Positions 9,803 through 18,742 of a stretch of 64,000 nt of DNA are shown piece by piece. Both the position numbers and the translations under genes were made by a program. Numbering within the stretch: position 1 is the first letter of the stretch; each line of letters begins with the position of its first letter. This stretch comes from an uncultured Roseobacter sp. (lineage in GTDB: Bacteria; Pseudomonadota; Alphaproteobacteria; Rhodobacterales; Rhodobacteraceae): NCBI GenBank assembly GCA_947501635.1, contig CANMWT010000003.1, forward strand, positions 372,001-436,000, written 5' to 3'. Under the pieces are notes generated by a model. The model was not told the origin of the DNA. It saw only the letters and a program-made list of their open reading frames with translations, and did no database searches.

Positions 9803-9937
9803 TGGGGCCCCCTCTTGGATATTTGTGTGTATTGCACTTCAAAAAAGCGCGGTCGGTGCGCAGTTCAAGTATCAGGTGCTGCAAAAAGTGCCAAGAACCG
9901 GTTTTGCACGCGCTTTATCTGAAAATGGCACCCACCG

Positions 9938-10354
9938 TCAGCCAAAGCGCGGCGCGCAGGTGCCCTTGCCGGAAAAGCGGTTGGGGTAGCCGTCGGGGTT
10001 CGCATAGACAGCAATGCGGTTGCTCGACTTGGTCAGTGTGGCGGAATACTCGAAAGCAGGTGTGGTCTGGTTTGCGCCGTTCACAATGTTCTTGAGTGTC
10101 CAGCGGATCGCCAGTTTGCGGTCCGTATTGCGGCTGACGCGCACCTGCAGGGGCTCACGGTTGAACATCAGTATGACCGCGTCGGATACCACGACCCTGC
10201 CATCTTCGGTCACGACAATTGCCATCTTTTCGGATATCCACCCACCTGCCTGACGGGTCTGCGCAATGTCGCAGTCGTAAAGGACACCCTTGGCTAATGC
10301 AGGAAAGGCCAAAGCCACAGCGCTCAGCAGCGCAAACCACAGTACTCGTACCAT
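9938..10354 (-). CDS. Hypothetical secreted protein
   Basis: A 138-residue protein with a signal peptide (MVRVLWFALLSAVALAFPALA) and no domain I recognise. The mature part is beta-strand rich, with two cysteines (YDCDIA and KGTCAPRF) that could form a disulfide in the periplasm. The frame extends five codons further to a TTG, but the ATG at 10354 has GGAG six bases ahead and starts the signal peptide properly. It is followed by the sodB gene on the same strand across 135 bp; no functional link is evident. Confidence 0.7.
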   Translation of the reverse strand: MVRVLWFALLSAVALAFPALAKGVLYDCDIAQTRQAGGWISEKMAIVVTEDGRVVVSDAVILMFNREPLQVRVSRNTDRKLAIRWTLKNIVNGANQTTPAFEYSATLTKSSNRIAVYANPDGYPNRFSGKGTCAPRFG

Positions 10355-10447
10355 CACAAACTCCGTCAACTGTCCGCAACCCTAAGGCGCTGCACGGGTG
10401 CTTGCAAGGACCCCTCGGCTTCCTGACTGCAAAAAGGGTGGCAGGTC

Positions 10448-11026
10448 TCAGCCCTGCACGTGCATCCCAACCTCGGATCCTGCCTGTGCCGCCACCGACA
10501 GCAGATCGAAAACATAACGCGCCTGACTGCGGAAACAGATCAGCTGCAACGCACCGTCTTGTCGCGGCCAGATTGCCGCCGGCACCTGCGCCATACGCGT
10601 TCTGCGGAACATACCGAGGGAGAAAGCCGCAGGCGAGAAATCGACCGGGCAAAGCTTGGCCAGAACGTCACGTGCCTGCGGGCCGCTCACCACAAAGGAC
10701 GCGCGCGCGTCCGACACATCGACCACCAACGCATGCGCGTCCCCCAATGCCTCTTGCAGGGCGGCAACCGTCTCCGCTGCCGCCGCATAGGGGCACAGAA
10801 CCAGCATTTCATCGGGGCTCATCCAGGCCAGACCCCGGTCTGCCTCGATGCGCGCCTCACCCGCTGCGGGCAGGTCGCCATCGCCAAAAGGTTTCAGGGT
10901 TTTTTGCACCACAGGGTCCGACAGATCACCGCGCAGCGTTATCATGCCCTGCAACGCAACCTCGTCGATGCGCGCGATACCCTCCGAAAAAGATGCGCCA
11001 CCCAGAGCGCTGACAGGACTAGACAT
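10448..11026 (-). CDS. soxG: Sarcosine oxidase gamma subunit
   Basis: A 192-residue gamma subunit of heterotetrameric sarcosine oxidase, which oxidatively demethylates sarcosine to glycine with tetrahydrofolate as the one-carbon acceptor. The sequence from SSPVSALGGASF through IDEVALQGMITLRGDL to DVSDARASFVVSGPQARDVL follows the GcvT-like gamma-subunit pattern. The start is fixed by overlap: its ATG at 11026 overlaps the soxA stop as ATGTCTAG, which indicates translational coupling. The open frame continues upstream through soxA, but that part is shadow. Last gene of the soxDAG block. Confidence 0.9.
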   Translation of the reverse strand: MSSPVSALGGASFSEGIARIDEVALQGMITLRGDLSDPVVQKTLKPFGDGDLPAAGEARIEADRGLAWMSPDEMLVLCPYAAAAETVAALQEALGDAHALVVDVSDARASFVVSGPQARDVLAKLCPVDFSPAAFSLGMFRRTRMAQVPAAIWPRQDGALQLICFRSQARYVFDLLSVAAQAGSEVGMHVQG

Positions 11027-14000
11027 TCTGCTTCTCCCCATCCTTGTCATAAAAGACCTGATCGACGATGCGTGCCTTGAAGGTCGCCCCTTCAGTCCCC
11101 GGAAACTCCAGGATCTCTCCCATACGGTCCGGCCCGTCCAGCACAAGGCCCATCGCAATCCCGCACTCCAGCGTCGGCGAATAATAGGTCGAGGTGACAC
11201 GGCCGATCACATTGCGCTGCCCGTTGGCATTCTTGCCCTCGCCGATGGCATAAGCCCCGTCAGGGATCACCGCGCCTGAAAGCGTCTCAAGACCAACAAG
11301 CTTCCAGCGTTTGGGATCGGTCATATTGCTGCGCTCCTGCGCACGCTTGCCCAGAAAGTCTTCTTTCTTTTTGGAAATCGCCCAGTGCAGCCCAAGGTCC
11401 TGCGGGATCACCGTGCCATCCGTTTCGTCTCCGATCATGATAAAGCCCTTTTCGGCGCGCATGATGTGCAGACATTCGGTGCCGTAAGGCATGACACCGA
11501 ACTCTTCTCCCGCAGCCATCAAAGCCTCCCAGAAGGCCAGGCCCTGACTTGCCGGCACGGCGACCTCGTAGCTAAGCTCGCCGGAAAACGAGATGCGGTA
11601 GACGCGCGCGTCAAAGCCACCGATGGTGCCATCCGCCCACTCCATGAACCCCAACGCCTCTTTCGACAGATCCATGCCGCCCAGCTTCTCCAGTACCTTG
11701 CGCGCATTGGGCCCGACAACGGCCACCTGCGCCAGCTGCTCGGTGACATTGGCCACATAGACCTTCCAGTCCCACCACTCGGTCTGCAGCCACTCCTCCA
11801 TATGCTGGTGGATGCGCTCTGCCCCGCCGGTGGTCGTGTGGCACAGGTAGGTGTCGTCGCCGATGCGCGCGACCACACCATCGTCGATCAGAAAGCCGTT
11901 TTCCGAACACATGAGCCCATAGCGGCATTTACCGGGTTTCAGCGTCGACATCATGTTTGTGTACATCATGTCGAGGAATTTGGGCGCGTCGGGCCCTTTC
12001 ACGATGATCTTGCCCAGCGTCGAGGCATCCAGCAGCCCGAGGTTCCGGCGCGTGTTGAGCACCTCGCGGTTGACCGCATCCTTGACCCGCTCGCCCTCGC
12101 GCACAAAGGCATAGGGCCGCCGCCAGTGGCCGACCGGCTCCCAGTCCGCACCATGTGCCGCGTGCCAGTCGTGCATCGGCGTGCGCCGCAGCGGCTGGAA
12201 AACCTCGCCCCGCGCCTCGCCGCCGATCGCCCCCATGGAAATGGGGGTGTAGGGCGGACGGAAAGTGGTGGTGCCGGTCTGCGGGATCGGACGGTCCAGC
12301 GCGTCCGACAGGATCGCAAGCCCGTTGATATTGCTCAGCTTGCCCTGATCGGTGGCCATGCCAAGCGTGGTGTAACGTTTGGCGTGTTCGACCGATTCAA
12401 AGCCTTCCTGCGCCGCCAGCTGGATATCAGAGACTTTCACGTCGTTCTGATAGTCCAGCCACGCTTTGCTGCGCAGCTTGATGTCGGCCTGTGCGGGCAT
12501 GAGCCAAACCGGCGCCATCGGAGCTTCGGGTTCACGCAGCGCCTGCGGGCCTTTCGACTTGCGCACTGTGAACCCCGCGGCAGTGGCCGCCGCGCGCGCC
12601 GCGGCATCGGCATCCTCAAGAATATCGGCAAGCTGGAAGTGGCCGTTCGCGGCCCCTGCCGCAGTCACAAAAGGCTGTCCGCTGTCATTTGTCGGCGCTT
12701 TGTCCACATCCGGCCGGAAACAGGCCTGATCGGCGTCCCAGACGAGTTTTCCACCGCAGTGCGACCACAGATGCACAACCGGCGACCACCCGCCCGACAT
12801 GGCGACGGCATCGCAGGCGATGTCGCGAAGCGGATCGCCTGTGCCCTCCTGTTTGCACAGGGCGACCCCCTCCACACGTTTGCCGCCCTTGACCGAGGCG
12901 ATCGCATGCCCCTCAAGCACCGTGATGCCAAGCTCCTGGGCGCGCTGCAGAGCAGCAGGCGGGGTTTCGTGCATGCGCGCATCCACGATAGCAGGCACAT
13001 CAAGACCCGCTTCTTTCAAGGCAAATGCGCATCGATAGGCGTCGTCATTGTTGGTGACAACGACCGTGCGCTGCCCGATGGCGACGCCATAGTTGACAAG
13101 GTAGTCACGCAGCGCGCCGGCCAGCATCACACCGGGCACATCGTTGCCGGCAAAGGATAAAGGCCGTTCGATCGCACCCGTGGCGGTTACGATATGCCCC
13201 GCACGGATGCGCCACAGCCGGTGTCTGGGTCCGGGCATATCCGGCCTGTGGTCACGCAGCTGTTCATAGCCCAGCACATAGCCGTGGTCATAAACGCCCG
13301 CCCCCATCATGCGATTGCGCAGAGTGACGTTCTCCATCGTTTCCAATTCGGAAACGATTTGTTCCACGAACTTATCCACAGGCTCGCCATCCACCAGCCC
13401 GCCGTCCACCACGGCACGACCGCCCCAATGGGGTGTTTGTTCGATCACGGTGACGCGGGCGCCGCTTTTTGCCGCCCTGCGCGCGGCTTGAAGCCCCGCC
13501 ACACCGCCACCGATCACCAGCACATCGCAAAAGTGGTAGTAATGTTCATAGGTGTCGAGGTCACGCGCTTTGGGTGCCCTGCCGAGCCCCGCAGACTGTC
13601 GGATGAACGGTTCGTAGATGTGTTTCCAGAACGGTCGCGGGTGGATGAACATCTTGTAGTAAAAGCCCGCCGGCAGGAACCGCGCCAGTTTGCTGTTGAT
13701 CGCGCCGACGTCGAATTCGAGGCTGGGCCAGTGGTTCTGGCTTTCAGCCTGCAGACCCTCGAACAGTTCCGTGGTGGTGATACGCTGGTTCGGCTCGAAG
13801 CGGCCTGCCTGCCCCATGTTGACGAGACCGTTGGGCTCCTCTGCACCGGCGGCCACCACGCCCCGCGGGCGGTGGTACTTGAAGGACCGCCCCACGAGCA
13901 TCCTGTCGTTCGCAAGCAGCGCAGAGGCCAGCGTGTCGCCTTCATATCCCGTGAGCCTCTGGCCGTTAAAGGTAAAGGCAAGTTCTGAGTTTTTATTCAG

Positions 14001-14033
14001 AAGGCGGCCGCCTGTGGAGACGCGTGTGCTCAT
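11019..14033 (-). CDS. soxA: Sarcosine oxidase alpha subunit
   Basis: A 1,004-residue alpha subunit. An N-terminal 2Fe-2S-fold-like segment (ELAFTFNGQRLTGYEGDTL) precedes an NAD-binding Rossmann domain (VLVIGGGVAGLQAARRAA), a second dinucleotide region (VPGVMLAGALRDYLVNYG) and a C-terminal GcvT/aminomethyltransferase region that binds tetrahydrofolate (TLGKIIVKGPDAPKFLDM through YGTECLHIMRAEKGF). The complex carries FAD, FMN and NAD and makes glycine, hydrogen peroxide and 5,10-methylene-tetrahydrofolate. Full length for the family. It starts 91 bp after soxD and overlaps soxG. Confidence 0.95.
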   Translation of the reverse strand: MSTRVSTGGRLLNKNSELAFTFNGQRLTGYEGDTLASALLANDRMLVGRSFKYHRPRGVVAAGAEEPNGLVNMGQAGRFEPNQRITTTELFEGLQAESQNHWPSLEFDVGAINSKLARFLPAGFYYKMFIHPRPFWKHIYEPFIRQSAGLGRAPKARDLDTYEHYYHFCDVLVIGGGVAGLQAARRAAKSGARVTVIEQTPHWGGRAVVDGGLVDGEPVDKFVEQIVSELETMENVTLRNRMMGAGVYDHGYVLGYEQLRDHRPDMPGPRHRLWRIRAGHIVTATGAIERPLSFAGNDVPGVMLAGALRDYLVNYGVAIGQRTVVVTNNDDAYRCAFALKEAGLDVPAIVDARMHETPPAALQRAQELGITVLEGHAIASVKGGKRVEGVALCKQEGTGDPLRDIACDAVAMSGGWSPVVHLWSHCGGKLVWDADQACFRPDVDKAPTNDSGQPFVTAAGAANGHFQLADILEDADAAARAAATAAGFTVRKSKGPQALREPEAPMAPVWLMPAQADIKLRSKAWLDYQNDVKVSDIQLAAQEGFESVEHAKRYTTLGMATDQGKLSNINGLAILSDALDRPIPQTGTTTFRPPYTPISMGAIGGEARGEVFQPLRRTPMHDWHAAHGADWEPVGHWRRPYAFVREGERVKDAVNREVLNTRRNLGLLDASTLGKIIVKGPDAPKFLDMMYTNMMSTLKPGKCRYGLMCSENGFLIDDGVVARIGDDTYLCHTTTGGAERIHQHMEEWLQTEWWDWKVYVANVTEQLAQVAVVGPNARKVLEKLGGMDLSKEALGFMEWADGTIGGFDARVYRISFSGELSYEVAVPASQGLAFWEALMAAGEEFGVMPYGTECLHIMRAEKGFIMIGDETDGTVIPQDLGLHWAISKKKEDFLGKRAQERSNMTDPKRWKLVGLETLSGAVIPDGAYAIGEGKNANGQRNVIGRVTSTYYSPTLECGIAMGLVLDGPDRMGEILEFPGTEGATFKARIVDQVFYDKDGEKQNV

Positions 14034-14059
14034 GTGGTGACCCTCGGGACCTGTGGAAA

Positions 14060-14086
14060 CCGCCGGTGCCTCCGGCGGGGATATTT
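14060..14086. repeat. Short GC-rich palindrome, copy of a dispersed intergenic element
   Basis: CCGCCGG (14060-14066) pairs with CCGGCGG (14072-14078) across a five-base loop, in the soxD-soxA spacer. The 21-base stretch 14066-14086, read on the minus strand, matches both arms of the palindrome after valS at 32804-32824 and 32854-32873 (core CGCCGGAGGCAC preceded by AAATA). Such short Roseobacter intergenic hairpins may modulate mRNA decay or partial termination; that role is inferred. Confidence 0.55.
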
Positions 14087-14124
14087 ACGGACCAAAGAAT
14101 TGACCAACGGGGGACGCGGGGCGA

Positions 14125-14454
14125 TCATGTCAGGCTTCTCCATGTCCAGCCGGGGCGCTTTTTGCTGATTTTTGCGCGCAGGTCTTTGGGCGGCTCAAGT
14201 GTTTGTGCGGGATAAGTACCGAAGACTTCCAGCGTCGTGGTGCAGCGTGCCGCGTGAAACCACTTGCCGCATCCGTAGGCGTGGCGCCAGCGTTCGAAAT
14301 GCACACCGCGCGGGTTCTCGCGCATGAAGAGGTACTCCTGAAAGTCTTCCTCGGAGCTGCCGGGACCGAAGCGTTTCAGATGTGCTTCGCCGCCGCCGTG
14401 AAATTCGGTTTCTTCGGCTCTCACGCCGCAGACAGGGCAGGTCAGGATCAGCAT
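14125..14454 (-). CDS. soxD: Sarcosine oxidase delta subunit
   Basis: A 109-residue delta subunit of heterotetrameric sarcosine oxidase. It is a small zinc-binding protein: ILTCPVCGVR near the N terminus and CGKWFHAARCTTT provide the Cys ligands, between them HGGGEAHLKRFG and NPRGVHFERWRHAYGCG. It binds the alpha subunit and stabilises the complex. Length is typical. It lies 91 bp upstream of soxA on the same strand. In many genomes soxD directly follows soxB; here about 640 bp and three opposite-strand small genes separate them. Confidence 0.92.
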   Translation of the reverse strand: MLILTCPVCGVRAEETEFHGGGEAHLKRFGPGSSEEDFQEYLFMRENPRGVHFERWRHAYGCGKWFHAARCTTTLEVFGTYPAQTLEPPKDLRAKISKKRPGWTWRSLT

Positions 14455-14534
14455 GTGCGGGCTCCTTGGTAGAAAACGTCGCCTTTTGGCCAGCCGCGCG
14501 CTATAGTGAGGCGAGACGCCAGGAGAGGTGACGT

Positions 14535-14714
14535 ATGAGCAAAGAAATGATGGCAGTTATTGCTTTTGGCGTGATCGGCGCGGTGGCGCTGGTCATGCTG
14601 GTTGTCGAACGGCGCGGTGTTGCGGCGCGCAAGGCCGCGCGGGGCGGACGCGATGTTGATCTGAGTGGCATTTTTATGGATGGCCCCAAAGCACAGACCC
14701 CGAGCGAGCGCTGA
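14535..14714 (+). CDS. Small single-span membrane protein
   Basis: A 59-residue protein with one predicted transmembrane helix (MMAVIAFGVIGAVALVMLVV) followed by a basic, then polar tail (ERRGVAARKAARGGRDVD). The ATG is preceded by AGGAGAGGTGACGT, a strong ribosome binding site, which is the main reason to call it. It lies within the sox cluster but on the opposite strand, and heads a run of three small genes. No family recognised. Confidence 0.65.
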   Translation: MSKEMMAVIAFGVIGAVALVMLVVERRGVAARKAARGGRDVDLSGIFMDGPKAQTPSER

Positions 14715-14723
14715 GGTCAGGAC

Positions 14724-14909
14724 GTGAAGGGACTGTGGTTTGTGCTTTCCGCGAGTGTACTGAAGGGCGTTTACTCGGTTTTCTTTCTGCGGTGGGCGCG
14801 CAAAAAGCACAAGGCGAGCCCGGAGGCGGTCAAACATGTGCGCCTGACACCTGAAGGCAGCGGCTGGCTTTACGAGTACGGCTGGCCGAAGCGCAAGAAA
14901 CGTGACTGA
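14724..14909 (+). CDS. Small basic membrane-associated protein
   Basis: A 61-residue protein starting GTG-free at an ATG-like frame with GAGGTCAGGAC upstream. It has a short hydrophobic N-terminal helix (GLWFVLSASVLKGVYSVFFL) and then a strongly basic segment (RWARKKHKASPEAVK) and a C-terminal KRKKRD. It begins ten bases after the preceding small gene, so the two are very likely co-transcribed and possibly coupled. The start codon is GTG at 14724. No known domain; function cannot be inferred. Confidence 0.6.
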   Translation: MKGLWFVLSASVLKGVYSVFFLRWARKKHKASPEAVKHVRLTPEGSGWLYEYGWPKRKKRD

Positions 14910-14942
14910 TCGCAGTCTTCTGGGCCACACGGAGGTTCGCTT

Positions 14943-15092
14943 ATGGAAAACGCGCTGAAACTCTTGCCGCTTGTGCTGCTGATCGCTGTTGCGGTGTTTT
15001 TTGTGACCCGCGGCGCGCGTACCAAGCCCGACGCCGACAGCAATAAATCGGATATCGGCGGCGGAACCGGTGGTTCTCATACGGCGGACTGA
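14943..15092 (+). CDS. Small single-span membrane protein
   Basis: A 49-residue protein with an N-terminal transmembrane helix (LKLLPLVLLIAVAVFFVTRG) and a short polar tail rich in Gly, Ser and Asp. CACGGAGGTTCGCTT precedes the ATG, giving a good ribosome binding site. It is the third gene of the plus-strand trio inside the sox cluster and ends two bases before the soxB stop codon on the other strand, so the two transcripts converge. Function unknown. Confidence 0.6.
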   Translation: MENALKLLPLVLLIAVAVFFVTRGARTKPDADSNKSDIGGGTGGSHTAD

Positions 15093-15094
15093 CA

Positions 15095-16339
15095 TCAGTG
15101 CGCCACCCCTGCCGCGACGGACTCGTCGATGAACCGCCCCTCGCGGAAACGGTTCAGACCGAAGTCATCCGTCATCGGCCCATGGCCCTTGTGCATCAGT
15201 TCGGCCATCGCCCATCCTGACCCAGGCGTCGCCTTGAACCCGCCCGTGCCCCAACCGCAGTTGATGAATACATTTTCCACCGGTGTCTTGGACAGGATCG
15301 GCGAGCGGTCCCCCGTCACATCCACGATCCCGCCCCATTGCCGCAGCATCTTCAGGCGGCTCACCATCGGGAAGGTTTCGATCAGCGCCCGCACGGTTTC
15401 CTCGATGTGGTGGAACGATCCGCGCTGGGTGTAGTTGTTGTAACCATCGGTGCCGCCACCGATGACCATCTCGCCCTTGTCGGACTGGCTCATGTAGCCA
15501 TGCACCGTGTTGGCCATCACCACCACATCCATACAGGGCTTTATCGGCTCGGACACCAGTGCCTGAAGTGCCACGGACTCGATCGGCAACCGAAAGCCGG
15601 CAAGCCCTGCCACGTGGCCCGAATTGCCTGCCACCACGATGCCCAGCTTGTCGCAATCAATCGCGCCCTTGGTGGTATCCACGCCGACCACCCTGCCCCC
15701 ATCGCGGCGGATCGCCGTAACCTCGCATTGCTGGATCACATCCATGCCCATGTCCGAGCAGGCGCGCGCATAGCCCCAGGCCACCGCATCGTGCCGCGCG
15801 GTGCCGCCCCGCGCCTGCCACAACCCGCCCAGCACCGGATAGCGCGGGCCTTTGATGTTGATAATCGGCACCAACTCTTTAACCCGCGTCGGCGTGATGA
15901 ATTCGGTCTTGACCCCTTGCAGCGCATTGGCATGGGCCGTGCGCAGATAGCCACGCACCTCGTGGTGTGTCTGCGCCAGCATGATCACGCCGCGCGGGCT
16001 GAACATCACGTTATAGTTCAGGTCCTGCGACATGGTCTCGTAAAGCGACCGCGATTTCTCATAAAGCGCAGCCGACGGATCCTGCAGGTAGTTTGACCGG
16101 ATGATCGTCGTATTGCGGCCGGTGTTGCCACCGCCCAGCCATCCCTTCTCAAGGATTGCCACGCGCTTTACCCCGAACCGCTTGCCCAGATAATAGGCCG
16201 TCGCCAGACCGTGACCGCCCGCTCCGATGATGATGACATCGTATTTCGGCTTGGGCTCGGGCGCGCGCCAGGCGCGCTCCCATCCTGCGTGATAGCGGGC
16301 AGCTTCACGCGCAACGGCAAAGACGGAGTATCGTTTCAT
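15095..16339 (-). CDS. soxB: Sarcosine oxidase beta subunit
   Basis: A 414-residue FAD-dependent beta subunit holding the sarcosine-oxidation site. The FAD-binding Rossmann motif is VIIIGAGGHGLATAYYLG and the flavin attachment region includes GNTGRNTTIIRSNYLQDP. The C-terminal INCGWGTGGFKATPGSGW completes the FAD fold. The frame extends 52 codons further left, but MKRYSVFAVAREAARYH is the family N terminus and matches usual length. The promoter should lie in 16,340-16,567, shared with divergent ccmI. Sarcosine catabolism fits marine use of glycine betaine and dimethylglycine. Confidence 0.93.
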   Translation of the reverse strand: MKRYSVFAVAREAARYHAGWERAWRAPEPKPKYDVIIIGAGGHGLATAYYLGKRFGVKRVAILEKGWLGGGNTGRNTTIIRSNYLQDPSAALYEKSRSLYETMSQDLNYNVMFSPRGVIMLAQTHHEVRGYLRTAHANALQGVKTEFITPTRVKELVPIINIKGPRYPVLGGLWQARGGTARHDAVAWGYARACSDMGMDVIQQCEVTAIRRDGGRVVGVDTTKGAIDCDKLGIVVAGNSGHVAGLAGFRLPIESVALQALVSEPIKPCMDVVVMANTVHGYMSQSDKGEMVIGGGTDGYNNYTQRGSFHHIEETVRALIETFPMVSRLKMLRQWGGIVDVTGDRSPILSKTPVENVFINCGWGTGGFKATPGSGWAMAELMHKGHGPMTDDFGLNRFREGRFIDESVAAGVAH

Positions 16340-16567
16340 CGCACAGGCCTCTGACAGGACAACAGGTGCCGGATTCGCACCGGTACAACAGGGTGCCACC
16401 GTTCTGCGCGAATCGTCAAAAAAGAGGATACTCTGCGCGTCACTTTCATACCGGTTTGCGACACGCGGCATCTTTGCACAGCCCCGCGACACCAAAGCGG
16501 CCTTTTGCCCCTTTTGCAGCGGGTCTTTGCAGATTACATAGGGGCTTCAGTCAGTCACGGGGATTAC

Positions 16568-17809
16568 ATGACGTTCTGGATCGTATCTGCAGGTCTGGCC
16601 ATCGCGGTGGCCTTTTTGCTTGTGCTTGCACTGCGCGCGCCCGGCCGCGGGGTGACCGAACCTGCCGCAGCCTACGACCTCAAGGTCTACCGCGACCAGC
16701 TGCGCGAAGTCGACAAGGACCTCGCCCGCGGTGTGGTCGACGGAGCCGATGCAGAGCGGGTACGCGCTGAAATATCACGCCGCATCCTTGCAGCCGACGC
16801 AGCCCTGCACGCCGACGCGGTTGAGGCGGATGCCCAAAAGGGTGCACCTTTGATTGCAGGCATCGTCCTGACCGTCACGCTGATCGGCGGCAGCCTGTGG
16901 CTCTATTCCATCCTCGGGGCACCGGGCTATGGCGATCTGGCGCTTGAAGACCGTATCGAAATGGCAGCCGAAGCGCGCGAGAACCGCCCCAGCCAGCAAC
17001 AGGCCGAAGACAGCATGCCCGCCTATGTGGCCCCGGCCGACATCAGCCCGGACTATGCCGCTTTGGTCGAACGCCTGCGCGAAACCGTCAAGTCGCGCCC
17101 CAACGACATGCAAGGCCACCTGCTTCTGGCACAAAACGAGGCCAATCTGGGCAATTTTGCCGCCGCCGCGCGGGCGCAGGGCAAGGTGCTCGAATTACGC
17201 GGCGCGGATGCAACGGCGCAGGACTATGTGAACTACGCCGACATGCTGGTGATTGCCGCCGGCGGCTATGTGTCCCCCGAGGCCGAGGCGATGCTCTCCG
17301 AGGCGCTGTCGCGCGAGCCGACAAACGGCACCGCGCGCTACTACATTGGCCTGATGCTGGCGCAGACCGGCCGCCCCGACACGGGCTTTCGCATCTGGGA
17401 CCAGCTGCTGCGTGAAGGCCCGCCCGACGCGCTTTGGATCGAACCGATACTGGCCCAGATCGAAGACCTGTCGCGCCGCGCCGGCGTGAACTACCAGCTG
17501 TCTGAAATCGGCCCCGGCGCCGACGCGCCACGCGGCCCCTCCAGCGCGGATATCGAAGCCGCGGGCGAGCTGAGCCCGAGCGAACGGATGGAAATGATCC
17601 AAAGCATGGTGCAGGGCCTGTCGGACCGGCTCGCCACCGAAGGCGGCCCCGCAGAGGAATGGGCGCAGCTTATCACGGCCCTCGGGGTGCTTGGCCGCAC
17701 TGGGCAGGCGCGTGCCGTCTACGAAAATGCGGTCGAGGTTTTTGCCGATGACACGCGGGCTCTTGATCTGCTGCTGCGCGCCGGACAGCGGGCGCAAGTC
17801 GCGGAATGA
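16568..17809 (+). CDS. ccmI: Cytochrome c maturation protein CcmI
   Basis: A 413-residue inner-membrane protein that chaperones apocytochrome c to the haem ligation complex. Two transmembrane helices flank a cytoplasmic loop: FWIVSAGLAIAVAFLLVLAL at the N terminus and APLIAGIVLTVTLIGGSLWL around residue 105, with VYRDQLREVDKDLARGVV in the loop, a hallmark of CcmI. The C-terminal periplasmic part has TPR-like repeats (HLLLAQNEANLGNFAAAARA). The ATG at 16568 is chosen over one 21 codons earlier because it starts directly at the first helix. It overlaps ruvX by four bases. Confidence 0.9.
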   Translation: MTFWIVSAGLAIAVAFLLVLALRAPGRGVTEPAAAYDLKVYRDQLREVDKDLARGVVDGADAERVRAEISRRILAADAALHADAVEADAQKGAPLIAGIVLTVTLIGGSLWLYSILGAPGYGDLALEDRIEMAAEARENRPSQQQAEDSMPAYVAPADISPDYAALVERLRETVKSRPNDMQGHLLLAQNEANLGNFAAAARAQGKVLELRGADATAQDYVNYADMLVIAAGGYVSPEAEAMLSEALSREPTNGTARYYIGLMLAQTGRPDTGFRIWDQLLREGPPDALWIEPILAQIEDLSRRAGVNYQLSEIGPGADAPRGPSSADIEAAGELSPSERMEMIQSMVQGLSDRLATEGGPAEEWAQLITALGVLGRTGQARAVYENAVEVFADDTRALDLLLRAGQRAQVAE

Positions 17810-18297
17810 TTTGCGAAGATACCACCGCTTTTCTCACCGCGTTGGAACCGATGCACAGCATCGCAGGGCTTGATCTTGGCACACAGACTATCGGCGTCGC
17901 CGTCAGTGACACCTTTCTGTCCGTGGCCACCCCGCTTGAGACGATCAGGCGGCGCAAGTTCACGCTCGACGCCGCGCGGCTTGCTGAAATCGTCGCCGAA
18001 CGGCGCATCGGCGGGATCGTTCTGGGCCTGCCCCGCAACATGGATGGGACGGAAGGGCCACGGTGCCAGTCAACCCGTGCCTTTGCGCGCAATCTTGAAC
18101 GCGCAGAGGGGCTGGACATCCCCCTCACCTTCTGGGACGAACGGCTGTCGACCGTCGCGGCCGAACGCGCGCTGCTTGAGGCGGATACGTCACGAAAACG
18201 TCGCGCCGAGGTGATCGATCACGTGGCGGCAGGGTATATTCTTCAAGGCGCGCTGGACCGGATCCGCGTGATACGGGCAGGACAGGAACAGACATGA
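17806..18297 (+). CDS. ruvX: Holliday-junction resolvase-like YqgF/RuvX
   Basis: A 163-residue RNase H-fold protein of the YqgF family, linked to Holliday-junction resolution and, in some bacteria, to 16S rRNA 5' end maturation. Visible motifs are IAGLDLGTQTIGVAVSD (first catalytic Asp), GGIVLGLPRNMDGTEGP, and FWDERLSTVAAERALLE with the conserved DERLST acidic residue, then VIDHVAAGYILQ with a late Asp. The start overlaps the ccmI stop as ATGA, so the two are probably translationally coupled. Cytoplasmic. Family assignment is firm; which activity dominates is not evident from sequence. Confidence 0.9.
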   Translation: MICEDTTAFLTALEPMHSIAGLDLGTQTIGVAVSDTFLSVATPLETIRRRKFTLDAARLAEIVAERRIGGIVLGLPRNMDGTEGPRCQSTRAFARNLERAEGLDIPLTFWDERLSTVAAERALLEADTSRKRRAEVIDHVAAGYILQGALDRIRVIRAGQEQT

Positions 18298-18524
18298 GCG
18301 ACGACATCTGGAAACGCACCGAAGTGGAGAGCCCCTGCATCAAGGTGTGCGTGATCCATCCCGAAGCGCGCCTGTGCACCGGGTGCCTGCGCTCGATTGA
18401 TGAAATCACCGTGTGGTCAAAGCTGTCTCCCGACGCGCGCCGCGCGGTGATCGAAGAGCTGCCGGGCCGTCAGGCGATTCTGCAAAAGCGGCGCGGCGGA
18501 CGGGCCGCACGGCTGGCGCGCTAG
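18294..18524 (+). CDS. DUF1289 cysteine-rich protein
   Basis: A 76-residue protein with the DUF1289 signature: SPCIKVCVIHPEARLCTGCLRSIDEI, four Cys residues spaced as a likely metal or Fe-S site, then EWSKLSP-like VWSKLSPDARRAV. The last part is basic. Its start overlaps the ruvX stop by four bases (ATGA), making it the third gene of a ccmI-ruvX-DUF1289 operon. DUF1289 proteins are common in proteobacteria without defined function. Confidence 0.85.
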   Translation: MSDDIWKRTEVESPCIKVCVIHPEARLCTGCLRSIDEITVWSKLSPDARRAVIEELPGRQAILQKRRGGRAARLAR

Positions 18525-18742
18525 ACTGAACTGTAAACCGATCCGCGCCAAAATGATCCGATCGCGCGCGACTGGCTCACAGATCGCAACAATCATGCCC
18601 CGCTATGCGCTGATTTCAGCCAAAACGCGCATTTTAAAGGCGCAATGCCGTATTTTCGCCGCCAAGTGATAAACACTGTAGTAACGATTTTTTGCAAACG
18701 CGACGCTGCAATGGCGCGTTGGCACTGTAAAGGGACAGAAAC

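Noticed and set aside
14448-15095. 215-codon minus-strand open frame between soxD and soxB
   Set aside because: Residue composition is that of an antisense frame (His/Arg/Gln-rich), no family signal, and it runs against three better supported small plus-strand genes.
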